DNA of 51,785 nucleotides from an uncultured Bacilli bacterium (GTDB lineage: Bacteria > Bacillota_I > Bacilli_A > RFN20 > CAG-449), in assembly GCA_944332225.1 (NCBI GenBank), contig CALVJO010000007.1:1-51785 (forward strand), in the 5' to 3' direction. Under the pieces are notes generated by a model. That model did not search any database. It was given only the letters and a program-made list of their open reading frames with translations, and was not told the DNA's origin. Both the position numbers and the translations under genes were made by a program. Each line of letters starts with the position of its first letter. The first letter of the stretch is position 1. This document shows, in pieces, positions 15,621 to 24,591 of the stretch.

Positions 15621-16745
15621 TTAGTTAGTTTTTCCAAGCATAGCATCTAGGAAATCTTGATGTTTAACCGTTAAATTATTCCGATCAATCAAACCAAAAT
15701 CGCCATTGTCGTCCCAGTAATAGATATGGATATTTCTCTTTTTTGCCTCTTCCGCGTAAGTTTTAACATATTGAACTTTCGTTTCCATTGGCGCGCCGCG
15801 GGAGAATACAACTCCAAACTCTCCAATTATTACCGGAATATCGGTGTTCTTTAATAAGTTATAAACATTGTCGAAGGCTCCTGTGAAGTCAGACGCATTA
15901 TAGGTATTTTTTTGACCATCGCAGAATTCCCAAGGTGTGTAAGCATGACATTGGAAGGCAATTCCTCCAGATACGGTATCATTAGGAATTTTATATCTAG
16001 ATATCATATTCCCGTAGTTAGTTCCCGCATAAGTGTTGCATATAAGCACTCTTTCTGCGTTGTTGCCTCCTGATTCTCTAACGGTATCAACAAATATTTG
16101 ATTGAGCTCATTGACGAAATCAATCGATCCGTTTGATGGAGTATTCCAGTTTCCTTCATCATCGATAGCTTCGTTAAATCCTTCAAACATCAAGAATGAA
16201 TTTGGATACTCATTAAATTCTTTAGCAATTTGCTCCCAAAGAGTGACAAAATTCTCTTTGATTTCCCCTTGCTTATTTTTATCATCAGTTGCTTTAAGCC
16301 AACCATCTACCCCTGTATCGTGGTGAAGATTAAGTATGCAAGTGAGCCCGGTGTCCTGAATGTAGGATACCACCTCTTTGACTCTATTAATCCAAACATC
16401 CTCAATCTTGAAATCTTCAGTTACATGATTATACCAAGTAACTGGTAAACGAATCGAATCAAAGCCACATTCTTTGATGAAGTTGACATATTCTTTTGTT
16501 ATTGAAGGTTGTCCCCAAGAATTTTCAGAAGATAATCCTTTAGGAACAAAATCATAATTATCAATTCCTGGATGAGCATCTAAAGTGTTACCAATGTTAT
16601 ATCCAACTTTAACATTCTCTAGAAGCTCTTTTGCTGTGATATCTACTTCAGGCTTTGATTCATTAGGATCAGTTAATGGATTAGCCACGCATGAAGATAG
16701 AAGCAAGAGAGGAACAAAAGATAATAACAGTAATTGTTTTTTCAT
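15621..16745 (-). CDS. GH5 endoglucanase-type lipoprotein
   Basis: 374 residues. Type-II signal peptide with lipobox LLSSC (C19), so anchored on the outer face of the membrane. The GH5 TIM barrel starts at about residue 40 (KVGYNIGNTLDA). The catalytic acid/base is E192 in FEGFNE and the nucleophile E309 in IIGEFG; supporting residues are H141-H142 (LNLHHD), H267 and the YYWDDNG near the end. The pattern fits GH5 cellulase/xyloglucanase/lichenase enzymes, perhaps subfamily 4; exact substrate not decidable. It is the last gene of the glucanase operon, 6 nt after GH16; no clear ribosome-binding site precedes it, so it may depend on coupling. Confidence 0.9.
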   Translation of the reverse strand: MKKQLLLLSFVPLLLLSSCVANPLTDPNESKPEVDITAKELLENVKVGYNIGNTLDAHPGIDNYDFVPKGLSSENSWGQPSITKEYVNFIKECGFDSIRLPVTWYNHVTEDFKIEDVWINRVKEVVSYIQDTGLTCILNLHHDTGVDGWLKATDDKNKQGEIKENFVTLWEQIAKEFNEYPNSFLMFEGFNEAIDDEGNWNTPSNGSIDFVNELNQIFVDTVRESGGNNAERVLICNTYAGTNYGNMISRYKIPNDTVSGGIAFQCHAYTPWEFCDGQKNTYNASDFTGAFDNVYNLLKNTDIPVIIGEFGVVFSRGAPMETKVQYVKTYAEEAKKRNIHIYYWDDNGDFGLIDRNNLTVKHQDFLDAMLGKTN

Positions 16746-16751
16746 AATTAA

Positions 16752-18617
16752 TTATTGTTGGTCTGCAGTTCTTGTTCCAATTTGGAAGTTAGAAATAGTG
16801 ACATCACCAGACTTTGATTCATCTTGTCCAGAGAATGAATCTAACATTAAATTTAAGGCAGTAGCATTTCCATCATATTCAATGATGATATTAGATGTTG
16901 CATTAGGTTGAAGAGTGAAGAAACTTCCTCCCCATTCTGAGTCAGTTCTTACTTCAACTCCATCTTGAGTAGCTTTGACGTTAACAGCTTGAGTTTTAAT
17001 AGTTTCTCCATCCATGACGATTGATGTATCTAAGACATCAACTCTAGCTTCAATCACTTGCTCAGTATTGTTTTTAAGAGTCATAGCAAATAAATTTTTG
17101 CTAGATGCATCGGATGGTAATTCAGCAGTTATATTGTGATATGAAGTACCCTTAGCGTTAGTGTATGTAACATCATATGATTTATTATCTTCACTTGGAG
17201 TAACTGTGTAAGTGTTATCATCATTAGCTTTCCAAGTTAACTCTAATTCTTCTAATGTATCTTCGGTAGGAACATCGTCTTCTTCTCCGTCTTCTTCTCC
17301 GACATCAAGAGTACCAATCTTGAAATCTTTAATAGTGATTTCATTAGCAGCGACATCTTCTTCATTTGAGGTGAATGAATCTAACATGATAGCTAATTTT
17401 GTTGGTGTCCCATCATAGATAACAACAGCTTCAGTAGATGATTCTGCCTTAGCGGTAAAGAAGCTTCCTCCCCATTCGAAGTCAGTTCTTACTTCCGTGC
17501 CATCTTGATAGCCATGAGTGTTAATAACATTAGTTTTAACAGTTGTTCCATCGGTTTTGATGTTTTCGTCCATGACATCTAATCTAAAGGCAACATCTTT
17601 ATCAGAATCATTTTGTAAAGTTACTTTAACCACGTTTTTATCGCTCGCGGTTAATGGAGAATAAATATTATCGTAAGAATTTCCTTTAGCTTGAGTGTAG
17701 GATACTTTATAAGAACCATCTTCATTATCGACGATTGTATATGTTGGATCGCTTCCAGTTGAGTTATTCGTGGATTGTAAGGTTACATCGAGATCTTCAT
17801 AGACAGCTTTTGAAATATCGATGCCTCCAGTTTCTCCTTCTCCTCCACCTTCATAAACATATCCGTTACCTTCTAAGTCTTCATAGTAAATAGCGTCATA
17901 TAAGGCAACTGTCTTATCGCTAGAACCTTCGTATTTACCCATCCAAGCTTCAGCTTTTTTAGTTCCAGTCCAAGAATTCATGAATATTCTTCCTGGTGTT
18001 GAAGGAATATTCTCAGTAGCTTCATAGACTGCTACATCGTCAACGAACCAAACGATTCTATCTTCCTCCCAACGGAAGCCGTAAGTATGATAATCTTCTG
18101 AGGCGTCAAAGCCTAAATCATACATATATTCATGGTTGCCTACACCATTAGTGAAATAGTTAAATTGAACTTTCGTGGTATCTTTTCCTAAGAATTCAAT
18201 ATCGATTTCATCATGTGGATCATCATCAAAAGATGGGCCGGTGTAAGTAAAGAAGGTTGAAGCAGTACCAGAAGCTTTCATAGGCTTCATAGTAACTTCA
18301 TAATTTCCATAATGGAAATCATCATAAGTTCTAACTTCGCCACCATAATATTTACCTTCTTCATCAGCATCAGTGACTGATAATTCCATCTTGCCATCTT
18401 TAAAGGCAACGTTATCTTGATTCCAGTCTACATTGAATGGCTCACCATTATTCCATCCGTGTGAAATTTCTAATAAATCAGGCTTTTCATCAAAATTGGT
18501 GATTTCTTTGGTGGAGAATGTATCTCCCCAGTTGTTAGAGATAGGTGTTGGCCCTTCGCATGACATAAGTACGAATGAAGTGCTAGCGACCATTACGAAT
18601 AAGATTTTTTTCTTCAT
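16752..18617 (-). CDS. GH16 licheninase-type lipoprotein with two repeated C-terminal modules
   Basis: 621 residues. Lipobox LMSC with C20. The GH16 jelly roll covers about 30-250; the catalytic DEIDIEFLG motif gives nucleophile E137, D139 and acid/base E141, typical of beta-1,3-1,4-glucanases (EC 3.2.1.73). A Gly/Glu linker (258-266) leads to module 1 (about 292-436) and, after an acidic linker (437-460), module 2 (about 470-615). The modules are clearly duplicates, sharing EVRTD-x-EWGGSFFT, YDG and MLDSF; they look like beta-sandwich carbohydrate-binding domains of a type I cannot name. Middle gene of the operon, 17 nt after GH3. Confidence 0.92.
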   Translation of the reverse strand: MKKKILFVMVASTSFVLMSCEGPTPISNNWGDTFSTKEITNFDEKPDLLEISHGWNNGEPFNVDWNQDNVAFKDGKMELSVTDADEEGKYYGGEVRTYDDFHYGNYEVTMKPMKASGTASTFFTYTGPSFDDDPHDEIDIEFLGKDTTKVQFNYFTNGVGNHEYMYDLGFDASEDYHTYGFRWEEDRIVWFVDDVAVYEATENIPSTPGRIFMNSWTGTKKAEAWMGKYEGSSDKTVALYDAIYYEDLEGNGYVYEGGGEGETGGIDISKAVYEDLDVTLQSTNNSTGSDPTYTIVDNEDGSYKVSYTQAKGNSYDNIYSPLTASDKNVVKVTLQNDSDKDVAFRLDVMDENIKTDGTTVKTNVINTHGYQDGTEVRTDFEWGGSFFTAKAESSTEAVVIYDGTPTKLAIMLDSFTSNEEDVAANEITIKDFKIGTLDVGEEDGEEDDVPTEDTLEELELTWKANDDNTYTVTPSEDNKSYDVTYTNAKGTSYHNITAELPSDASSKNLFAMTLKNNTEQVIEARVDVLDTSIVMDGETIKTQAVNVKATQDGVEVRTDSEWGGSFFTLQPNATSNIIIEYDGNATALNLMLDSFSGQDESKSGDVTISNFQIGTRTADQQ

Positions 18618-18634
18618 TTTAAACTCCTCTTTAA

Positions 18635-21600
18635 TTAGTTAGATTGTTCAGGTTGATTATCTTCAACCACTTCAATATTTTTGTTTTTCTTAGTTCTTAA
18701 ACAACGATACATTACAAATCCAAGAACTCCAGAAACGATTAATAAGAATGCATCGACACCGATAACTACATAATAGTAATTCTTCCAAGTTGCTAATTCT
18801 CTAGTTCCGTGAATATATCCATCAACAGCATTTGAGTTAACAGTTGTATAAAGAATTGATCTAACAGCTTTAAATACTTGTTCTTGTAAGGCATAGTCAT
18901 CTGAAGCGATTGAGAAAGCTTCTTGTCCTGGATCGAGACAGAGAGAACCTCCAGCCATAAGATTTTGTTTTCCATCCATGAACCAGAAGTGGTAATAGTC
19001 GGTGATGACCGTTCCTTCAAATCCCCATTCTTCTCTTAATACTCCAGTGATTAATGGATAGCATCCTCCAGCCCATACCGGTCCGATTCTGTTGAATGAT
19101 GACATGATAGCTGTACATGCTTTAATTTCCGTGGTCTTCTCTTCAAAGATATAATTTCCATCATCGTCTCTGACCATATTTCCATTCGCGTCAGTTTTGA
19201 TTTCATAATACTTTTCAGTGATTGAATCACCTTTAACCACATCTTCAAATGCCTTTAAATAGATTTCTCTTATTGATTGTTCATTCGCGAAAGTACAAAT
19301 TCCTGATTCTTTCTCTCTATGAATTTCTTGGTTATTTAAAGCAAAGTGTTTGACATAAGCGAAGACACCTTTTTTAGCCGCGCCGGTGACTTCTCCAGAA
19401 CACATTTCAGCAGATAAAGTTGGATCTTCTGAATAATATTCAAAGTTTCTGCCTCCAAAAGGTGTTCTATGGATATTGTTTCCAGGTCCATACCATCCTG
19501 AGATACCTAAAGCTAAACAATCTTCACCGATACAATCACCTTTAGCTTCAGCTAAGGAAGTATTCCAAGTTTGAGCTTCCATCAACGCGCATGGATAAGT
19601 TAAGGATAAAGCAAAGTGGCCAGAGATTGAGTTAAGTCCAGCAGGACCATCTTTATCAGAAGTTTGAGGTTTATTTACTGATTTAATTGATTCAGTTTTA
19701 AATCCTCCGTTTTGGACTAATCTAGCAGCTTCGCTTAATGACATCTTAGAAATTAATTGTTCCCATCTAGGATCATCGATTGACGCTCCACGAAGATCGA
19801 TTAATTCGAGTTCATTATCATTTTGTCCCCATTCATAACGTTTATCAGTCTCAGTTTGAGGATTTAAAGAATCGTAAGATCTCATTAATTTATAAATATC
19901 TGAATCAGAATCTAATTCTTTATGATATTCATATCCTTCAATAGTATCTCCTGATGAATTAACTCTTTCAGAGTGAATTGAAGGAGTTTGAGAGACATCG
20001 CCATAAGTTTCTGGATAGCTTTCCTTCCAATCAGATCTAGTGAGATAGGTAACATTTTCTCCATAATTATTGATATCAGCAAAATCAAATTTATTTGATA
20101 CTTCATTACCGCTTTCTGGATCAACTGAATAAGTGGTAGCGTCCATAGAGCTCATGTTATAAGTTAAAACTAACGAGCTATCTTCTCCAGCGGTAGTTTC
20201 TGATGGAGATGGAACTAATTCCATAGGTGAGATAGTATCATAATTTTGATAAACTAAGACATTATTAACTGCCGCGTGAGCATCTTTACCGATGGTGAAA
20301 TAGTAATCACCTTGAGATAAGATGTATCCTTCCTCACCGTAAGTATCGTATGAGGCTAAAGAATATTTATCAAAAGTGATGGTAACAACTTCACTTTCGT
20401 GAGGTTGAATTGTATTTGTTTTAGCAAATCCAACTAATTGAATAGCTGATTTTTCAACTTTGTTAGCTTTCTCATATTCTCCATATGGAGTCTGCGCGTA
20501 CAATTGAACGACATCTTTTCCAGCGATTGATGAATCATTAGTAACCTTAACGGTGGCAACAATTGAATCGCCCTTATCTTGAATGTTGAATTCTGAATAT
20601 GAGAATTCAGATAAAGATTCACCATATCCGAAAGGATATTTTACTTCTAAAGAATAATCCCAGGTTTCGTTTCCTGCTTCTTTAGAGGCTGAGACTTCAT
20701 GATCAGCCATATATCTTGCGTTACCTTGATTGGTAATCGCATCATAATATCTAGTCTCGTAATAACGATAACCTACATATATTCCTTCTAGATAATTAAC
20801 ATAGTAATAACCATTGAAATTTTCATATCCTTCATAGTTAGGGATCTTCTTTCCATTTTCAGTAAATTGGAAATCGCCCATATTCATCATCGCAGGAGAT
20901 GAAAAGCTATTATAAACATATGTATCAGTTAAATGTCCGGATGGATTAGTTTCACCTTTTAAAATAGAAGGTAAAGCTTGTAAACCTGTTGAGCCAGTTC
21001 CAGGAACTGAAATGACGGTAGAAATATTATCATACTTTTCAATCCAACCTAGCTCTACTGCGTTATTACAGTTAACTACGATTATTACATCTTTAAAGTT
21101 TTTATTAAGATAATCAATAATCTCTAATTCAATTGAATCTGGTTCGAGATATGATTTTCTCTTGTCGGCTTCAGGATCTTTATGATGACCTGCTGATTTA
21201 TCTTTATCAGTATCAACATAATCATCCATTCCTCTAGCTAAATCGTTTCCTTCTCCGCCGGTTCTAGATAAGACAAACACCGCGGTGTCGTAAGTTTTAA
21301 AGGTATCTTCCATACCATCTTCTTGGAGGATTTCGCTTAAAGGACATTCATTGATGGAATAATCATCGTAATCACCATAGTTAATAGAACCGATGCCTCG
21401 AGAATAGGTGGTAGAACGATCCTTATAGAAATTCCATAATTTTTCATTAATTGAAAAACCTGCATCTTCAAATACTGACTTAAGAGTTAATGAAGATGAT
21501 GCAGCTCCTGAACCAGTTCCTCCGTAAATAAAGTTATAGCTTGATTCTGAGAAAAATGAGATTTTAGTAGAATCGGTTGAATAAGGCATATTACCTTTTT

Positions 21601-21883
21601 CTAAGACTACCATACCCTCTTGAGCGATGTTTAAAGCAACATTCTCTTGGTATTCTTCTCTTTTAGCTTTATCTTTATAGTCTTGTGAGTAGTAAGTTGG
21701 GTCGACGCCTTCATAATCTACTTTCGTGTAATTTCTACCTGAATCACCTAAAGCAGCTTGCAAAGTCGCATCATAGACCCCAATTGCAATGTAGTTAGAT
21801 ACGATTCCAGTTACGACCATAGCTAAAATGCCGACTCCGCAGAGAATCGCACCAACCATTTTAGATTTTTTAATTTTGCCCAT
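18635..21883 (-). CDS. Membrane-anchored GH3 beta-glucosidase with permuted domains
   Basis: 1082 residues. An N-terminal transmembrane helix (about 9-34) and a C-terminal one (about 1038-1059), followed by a charged tail. The domain order is permuted: the alpha/beta C-domain of GH3 comes first (VISVPGTGSTGLQALPSILK, then GETNPSGHLTDTYVYN), then a fibronectin-III-like part, then the TIM-barrel domain (DGPAGLN, GWYGPGNNIHRTPFGGRNFE, AYVKHFALNNQE). The nucleophile is probably D962 in TVITDYYHFW. It would release glucose from oligosaccharides made by the GH16 and GH5 enzymes at the cell surface. ATG 21883 follows AGGAAG. First gene of the operon. Permuted GH3 enzymes are known, but two membrane anchors are unusual. 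Confidence 0.92.
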   Translation of the reverse strand: MGKIKKSKMVGAILCGVGILAMVVTGIVSNYIAIGVYDATLQAALGDSGRNYTKVDYEGVDPTYYSQDYKDKAKREEYQENVALNIAQEGMVVLEKGNMPYSTDSTKISFFSESSYNFIYGGTGSGAASSSLTLKSVFEDAGFSINEKLWNFYKDRSTTYSRGIGSINYGDYDDYSINECPLSEILQEDGMEDTFKTYDTAVFVLSRTGGEGNDLARGMDDYVDTDKDKSAGHHKDPEADKRKSYLEPDSIELEIIDYLNKNFKDVIIVVNCNNAVELGWIEKYDNISTVISVPGTGSTGLQALPSILKGETNPSGHLTDTYVYNSFSSPAMMNMGDFQFTENGKKIPNYEGYENFNGYYYVNYLEGIYVGYRYYETRYYDAITNQGNARYMADHEVSASKEAGNETWDYSLEVKYPFGYGESLSEFSYSEFNIQDKGDSIVATVKVTNDSSIAGKDVVQLYAQTPYGEYEKANKVEKSAIQLVGFAKTNTIQPHESEVVTITFDKYSLASYDTYGEEGYILSQGDYYFTIGKDAHAAVNNVLVYQNYDTISPMELVPSPSETTAGEDSSLVLTYNMSSMDATTYSVDPESGNEVSNKFDFADINNYGENVTYLTRSDWKESYPETYGDVSQTPSIHSERVNSSGDTIEGYEYHKELDSDSDIYKLMRSYDSLNPQTETDKRYEWGQNDNELELIDLRGASIDDPRWEQLISKMSLSEAARLVQNGGFKTESIKSVNKPQTSDKDGPAGLNSISGHFALSLTYPCALMEAQTWNTSLAEAKGDCIGEDCLALGISGWYGPGNNIHRTPFGGRNFEYYSEDPTLSAEMCSGEVTGAAKKGVFAYVKHFALNNQEIHREKESGICTFANEQSIREIYLKAFEDVVKGDSITEKYYEIKTDANGNMVRDDDGNYIFEEKTTEIKACTAIMSSFNRIGPVWAGGCYPLITGVLREEWGFEGTVITDYYHFWFMDGKQNLMAGGSLCLDPGQEAFSIASDDYALQEQVFKAVRSILYTTVNSNAVDGYIHGTRELATWKNYYYVVIGVDAFLLIVSGVLGFVMYRCLRTKKNKNIEVVEDNQPEQSN

Positions 21884-21971
21884 TTTTTGCTTCCTTTCTT
21901 AACAAATCTTAATCTAATTATTTATTTTGGGAATAAGACATGGAATAAAGCGTCAAAATCGCGGCATTATT

Positions 21972-21985
21972 TGTAACCGCTTTCA
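21972..21985. promoter_or_regulatory. cre operator (CcpA-type)
   Basis: TGTAACCGCTTTCA matches the catabolite-responsive element consensus TGWNANCGNTNWCA at every defined position. It lies 89 nt upstream of the GH3 start and 74 nt upstream of the response-regulator start, so it may serve either or both divergent units. Confidence 0.7.
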
Positions 21986-22010
21986 GAAAAATACCATTTA
22001 AATTTCTATC

Positions 22011-22038
22011 TTTACAAGCTTTTTATTTTTTGTAAAAT
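22011..22038 (+). promoter_or_regulatory. Promoter of the two-component operon
   Basis: TTTACA (22011-22016), 16-nt spacer, TAAAAT (22033-22038). It is 21 nt before the response-regulator start. Confidence 0.5.
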
Positions 22039-22058
22039 GTTTATTAGGGGAAGAAATG

Positions 22059-22754
22059 ATGAAAGTTGCTCTCGTTGATGATTCTCTTGAAGATTTAAAC
22101 CTTCTCAAGGATCACTTAATTTCTTATTGCAAAGAGAAAGATATAAAAATGGATGTAGACTGCTATAATCGAGGACTTACTTTTTTAGATAATATAAAAA
22201 ATAAGTACGATGTAGTCTTCTTTGATATCGACATGCCAGTTTTAAATGGCCTAGATACTGCTAAAAGATTAAGATTAATCGATGAGAGAATCCCTATTAT
22301 ATTCACGACCAACCTCGCCTCAATGGCAATTAATGGATATGAAGTTAACGCTTTAGACTTTTTAATTAAACCAATTTCTTATTCTCAATTTTGTATTGCT
22401 TTAGATAAAGCTCTCTCTAATCTCCAAAAAGGATTTTCTAAACGATTATTAATCAAAATTAAACAAGGTTTAAAAGCGATCCCTTACGATGAATTAAAAT
22501 TTGTTGAAGTTAGAAAGCATGATTTAATCTTCTATACTTCAGATTCTGAATATCAAACCAGAGGGACATTAAAAGATTTAGAAGCAATTTTACCAAAGGA
22601 AAGATTTTGTAAATGCAACTCTTGCTATTTAGTTAACTTATCTTATGTAACCAAGGTCCTTGACGATAGGGTCTACTTTGGAAACGATTATCTAACTATG
22701 TCTAGGGGAAAGAAAAAAACATTTGTAGAAGCTTTTATTAATTATGTGGGATAA
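22059..22754 (+). CDS. LytTR-family response regulator
   Basis: 231 residues from the second of two tandem ATGs, chosen because AGGGGA is then 7 nt upstream. Receiver domain 1-120: acidic pocket VDDS, phospho-acceptor D56 in FFDIDMP, conserved Lys in LIKPIS. LytTR DNA-binding domain 130-231 (EDLKFVEVRKHDL-type strand, then CKCNSCYLVNLSYVTKVLDD, MSRGKKKTF). This is the AgrA/LytR type that binds pairs of direct repeats. It overlaps the kinase gene by 11 nt and diverges from the glucanase operon, so that operon is a plausible target; no clear LytTR repeat pair was found. Confidence 0.9.
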   Translation: MKVALVDDSLEDLNLLKDHLISYCKEKDIKMDVDCYNRGLTFLDNIKNKYDVVFFDIDMPVLNGLDTAKRLRLIDERIPIIFTTNLASMAINGYEVNALDFLIKPISYSQFCIALDKALSNLQKGFSKRLLIKIKQGLKAIPYDELKFVEVRKHDLIFYTSDSEYQTRGTLKDLEAILPKERFCKCNSCYLVNLSYVTKVLDDRVYFGNDYLTMSRGKKKTFVEAFINYVG

Positions 22755-24018
22755 AATCTTTTATTTTTTCTTTGATTCTGAATATATAATCTCTATTTTT
22801 ATTTCTATTGCTATATTTGGAATTCATTTAAAAAAAAGAAAATATTTTGTTATTCCTGCCTTGATCACCTTCGCTTTAGGGGAGCTAGCATGGAGATTAT
22901 TATATTTTCTTGATAGTTACGTATATTTAATTGTCGCTTTAATAATAGGTATAGGAATATTGTTCACTTTTGACCTTAATTTTTTCCAAGGCCTATTTTT
23001 ATTAACCGCGGGATATTCTTTACAGCATATCATCTATAAAATCACCATCTCATTTGTCTTTATCTTTGGAGGAAATAACATCTGGCATTCATATTATTAT
23101 TTCTTAATATATTTCCTCACCTGCTTAGTATGCTTGCCTCTTATATACTATTTTCTATCTAGAAAGTTTAAAAAAGATCAAACAATTTACGTTAATAACA
23201 TATCAATATTATTGCTTACTACCGTCATCTTAATGACCGCGATTGTCTTATCATATATAACTCAAAATCAACTATTAGAGATTAATAATGTTTCATTATT
23301 TATCGAAGTAAATATCTATGCAATCATCCTCTGCGCCTTAGGAATCGGATTATTATTCTATAACGCATCTAATATTTTCTTATCAAAAGAAAACGAAATT
23401 CTCGAACAAGTGATTAAAAAAGATGAGGAACGTTATGAATTAGCTAAAAGAAACGCGGAGGCTATAAATATAAAATATCATGATTTAAAGCATCAATTAA
23501 TTCATAACACTTTAGATGAGGAAGCTAAAAAAGAATTAGAAAAGGATGAGAAGGTGCATGAATCTCTCTTCTTTACAGGGAATAAGGCCTTAGACATTGT
23601 TTTAAATGAAAAGAAGCAGCTTCTCGATGAAAAAAATATTTCCTTTTTAGTCATGGCAAAAGGAGAGATATTAAATCAAATTAAAGCTTATCAAATCTAT
23701 TCTCTATTCGGTAATTTAATCGATAACGCGATTGAAGGATTAAAAGAAATAGAAGATGTAGATAAAAGATTCATTAAAATAAATATAAATTCATATAAAG
23801 ACAATATATTAATTAGCCAAGAAAATTACACAAATAACAAAATCAAATTTGTTAACGGCTTACCTGTGACAACGAAAACTGATAAAGAAAATCATGGTTA
23901 TGGAACAAAATCGATTAAGGCGATCATCGATTCATATGATGGTCAAATGAAAATTTCTTTAAATAATAATATTTTTAAAGTAACTATTCTCATCCCAATT
24001 AAAGAGAATCAAGTGTAA
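22744..24018 (+). CDS. AgrC-like sensor histidine kinase (GHKL type)
   Basis: 424 residues. Six or so hydrophobic segments fill residues 5-210, followed by a coiled-coil stretch and a dimerisation helix with phospho-accepting H246 in KYHDLKHQLIH. The C-terminal GHKL ATPase has the N-box NLIDNAIEGLKEI and the G-box GYGTKSIKAI. The layout matches peptide-sensing kinases such as AgrC, partner of LytTR regulators. No AgrD-like prepeptide or AgrB processing gene is next to it, so the ligand is open: an external peptide, or a glucan-derived signal given its neighbours. Ends at TAA 24018. Confidence 0.9.
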   Translation: MWDKIFYFFFDSEYIISIFISIAIFGIHLKKRKYFVIPALITFALGELAWRLLYFLDSYVYLIVALIIGIGILFTFDLNFFQGLFLLTAGYSLQHIIYKITISFVFIFGGNNIWHSYYYFLIYFLTCLVCLPLIYYFLSRKFKKDQTIYVNNISILLLTTVILMTAIVLSYITQNQLLEINNVSLFIEVNIYAIILCALGIGLLFYNASNIFLSKENEILEQVIKKDEERYELAKRNAEAINIKYHDLKHQLIHNTLDEEAKKELEKDEKVHESLFFTGNKALDIVLNEKKQLLDEKNISFLVMAKGEILNQIKAYQIYSLFGNLIDNAIEGLKEIEDVDKRFIKININSYKDNILISQENYTNNKIKFVNGLPVTTKTDKENHGYGTKSIKAIIDSYDGQMKISLNNNIFKVTILIPIKENQV

Positions 24019-24083
24019 CCATTTTTATCAAATTTACTATTTACTAGATATAGACACGCTAATACTATGTTTAAGGATTTTTT

Positions 24084-24560
24084 ATGACTCCTTATTTAAA
24101 CATTTTAGTAGCAATTTACAATGTTTTAATAAATACTTTATCTCAGCTTTTAAAGCCTTATATACAAATAAAAATAAATGGACAATCTTAGAATTAATTA
24201 TCCATGTAACTCCAATTCCTACCTTTGGTTTTATTTCTTGGATCATCATCTCTTTCTTATATAGCGTTGATAGTTTTATTTTGCGTAATGTATCTAATAT
24301 TGATGGTTTAATTAATATTTTAATGCGCGTCTAGTTTCTTTATATCGTATATTGTCATCTCTTTTATCACTGGAATAATCACTATCTTAAAGTCAAACTC
24401 AAGAATAAAATCACCATTTATAAGTAAATTATTAGCTATTGTCGCCTTTCCAATCTTCGTCATTCTCTATATTTCAATTTCGATAATCGCAGCTGTTTAA
24501 AAAGTTCAATGGAAAAAGATTTCTCATAAAGGAATTAGCTATAAAAGAAAAAAAGCTTTT
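24084..24560 (+). pseudogene. Remnant of a family-2 glycosyltransferase (membrane polysaccharide synthase type)
   Basis: Pieces in different frames resemble a processive GT2 enzyme: a first membrane segment (MTPYLNILVAIYNVLIN), then the post-catalytic region (FKALYTNKNKWTILELIIHV, TPIPTFGFISWIIISFLYSV), two more helices (FFISYIVISFITGIITIL, LAIVAFPIFVILYISISII) and the typical tail QWKKISHKGISYK. The whole catalytic domain is deleted, with further frameshifts and a TAA before KVQWKK. GT2 enzymes of this kind make beta-linked glycans or surface polymers. The assignment rests on the pattern of the C-terminal half and is moderate. Confidence 0.5.
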
Positions 24561-24591
24561 AGAGAAAGTTTCCTAAAAGCTTTATTTTTTT
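24552..24591. terminator. Bidirectional terminator before proS 3' end
   Basis: AAAGCTTTTAG pairs with CTAAAAGCTTT (11 bp perfect) around a loop that itself can fold (GAAA/TTTC). It is followed by ATTTTTTT on the + strand and A-rich sequence on the other side, so it can end proS as well. Confidence 0.8.

Noticed and set aside
21884-22055. LytTR direct-repeat binding sites
   Set aside because: No convincing pair of spaced 9-mers; only the cre-like element is clear.
24019-24083. AgrD-like peptide gene after the histidine kinase
   Set aside because: No short frame with a ribosome-binding site and a Cys/Ser-containing core was found there.
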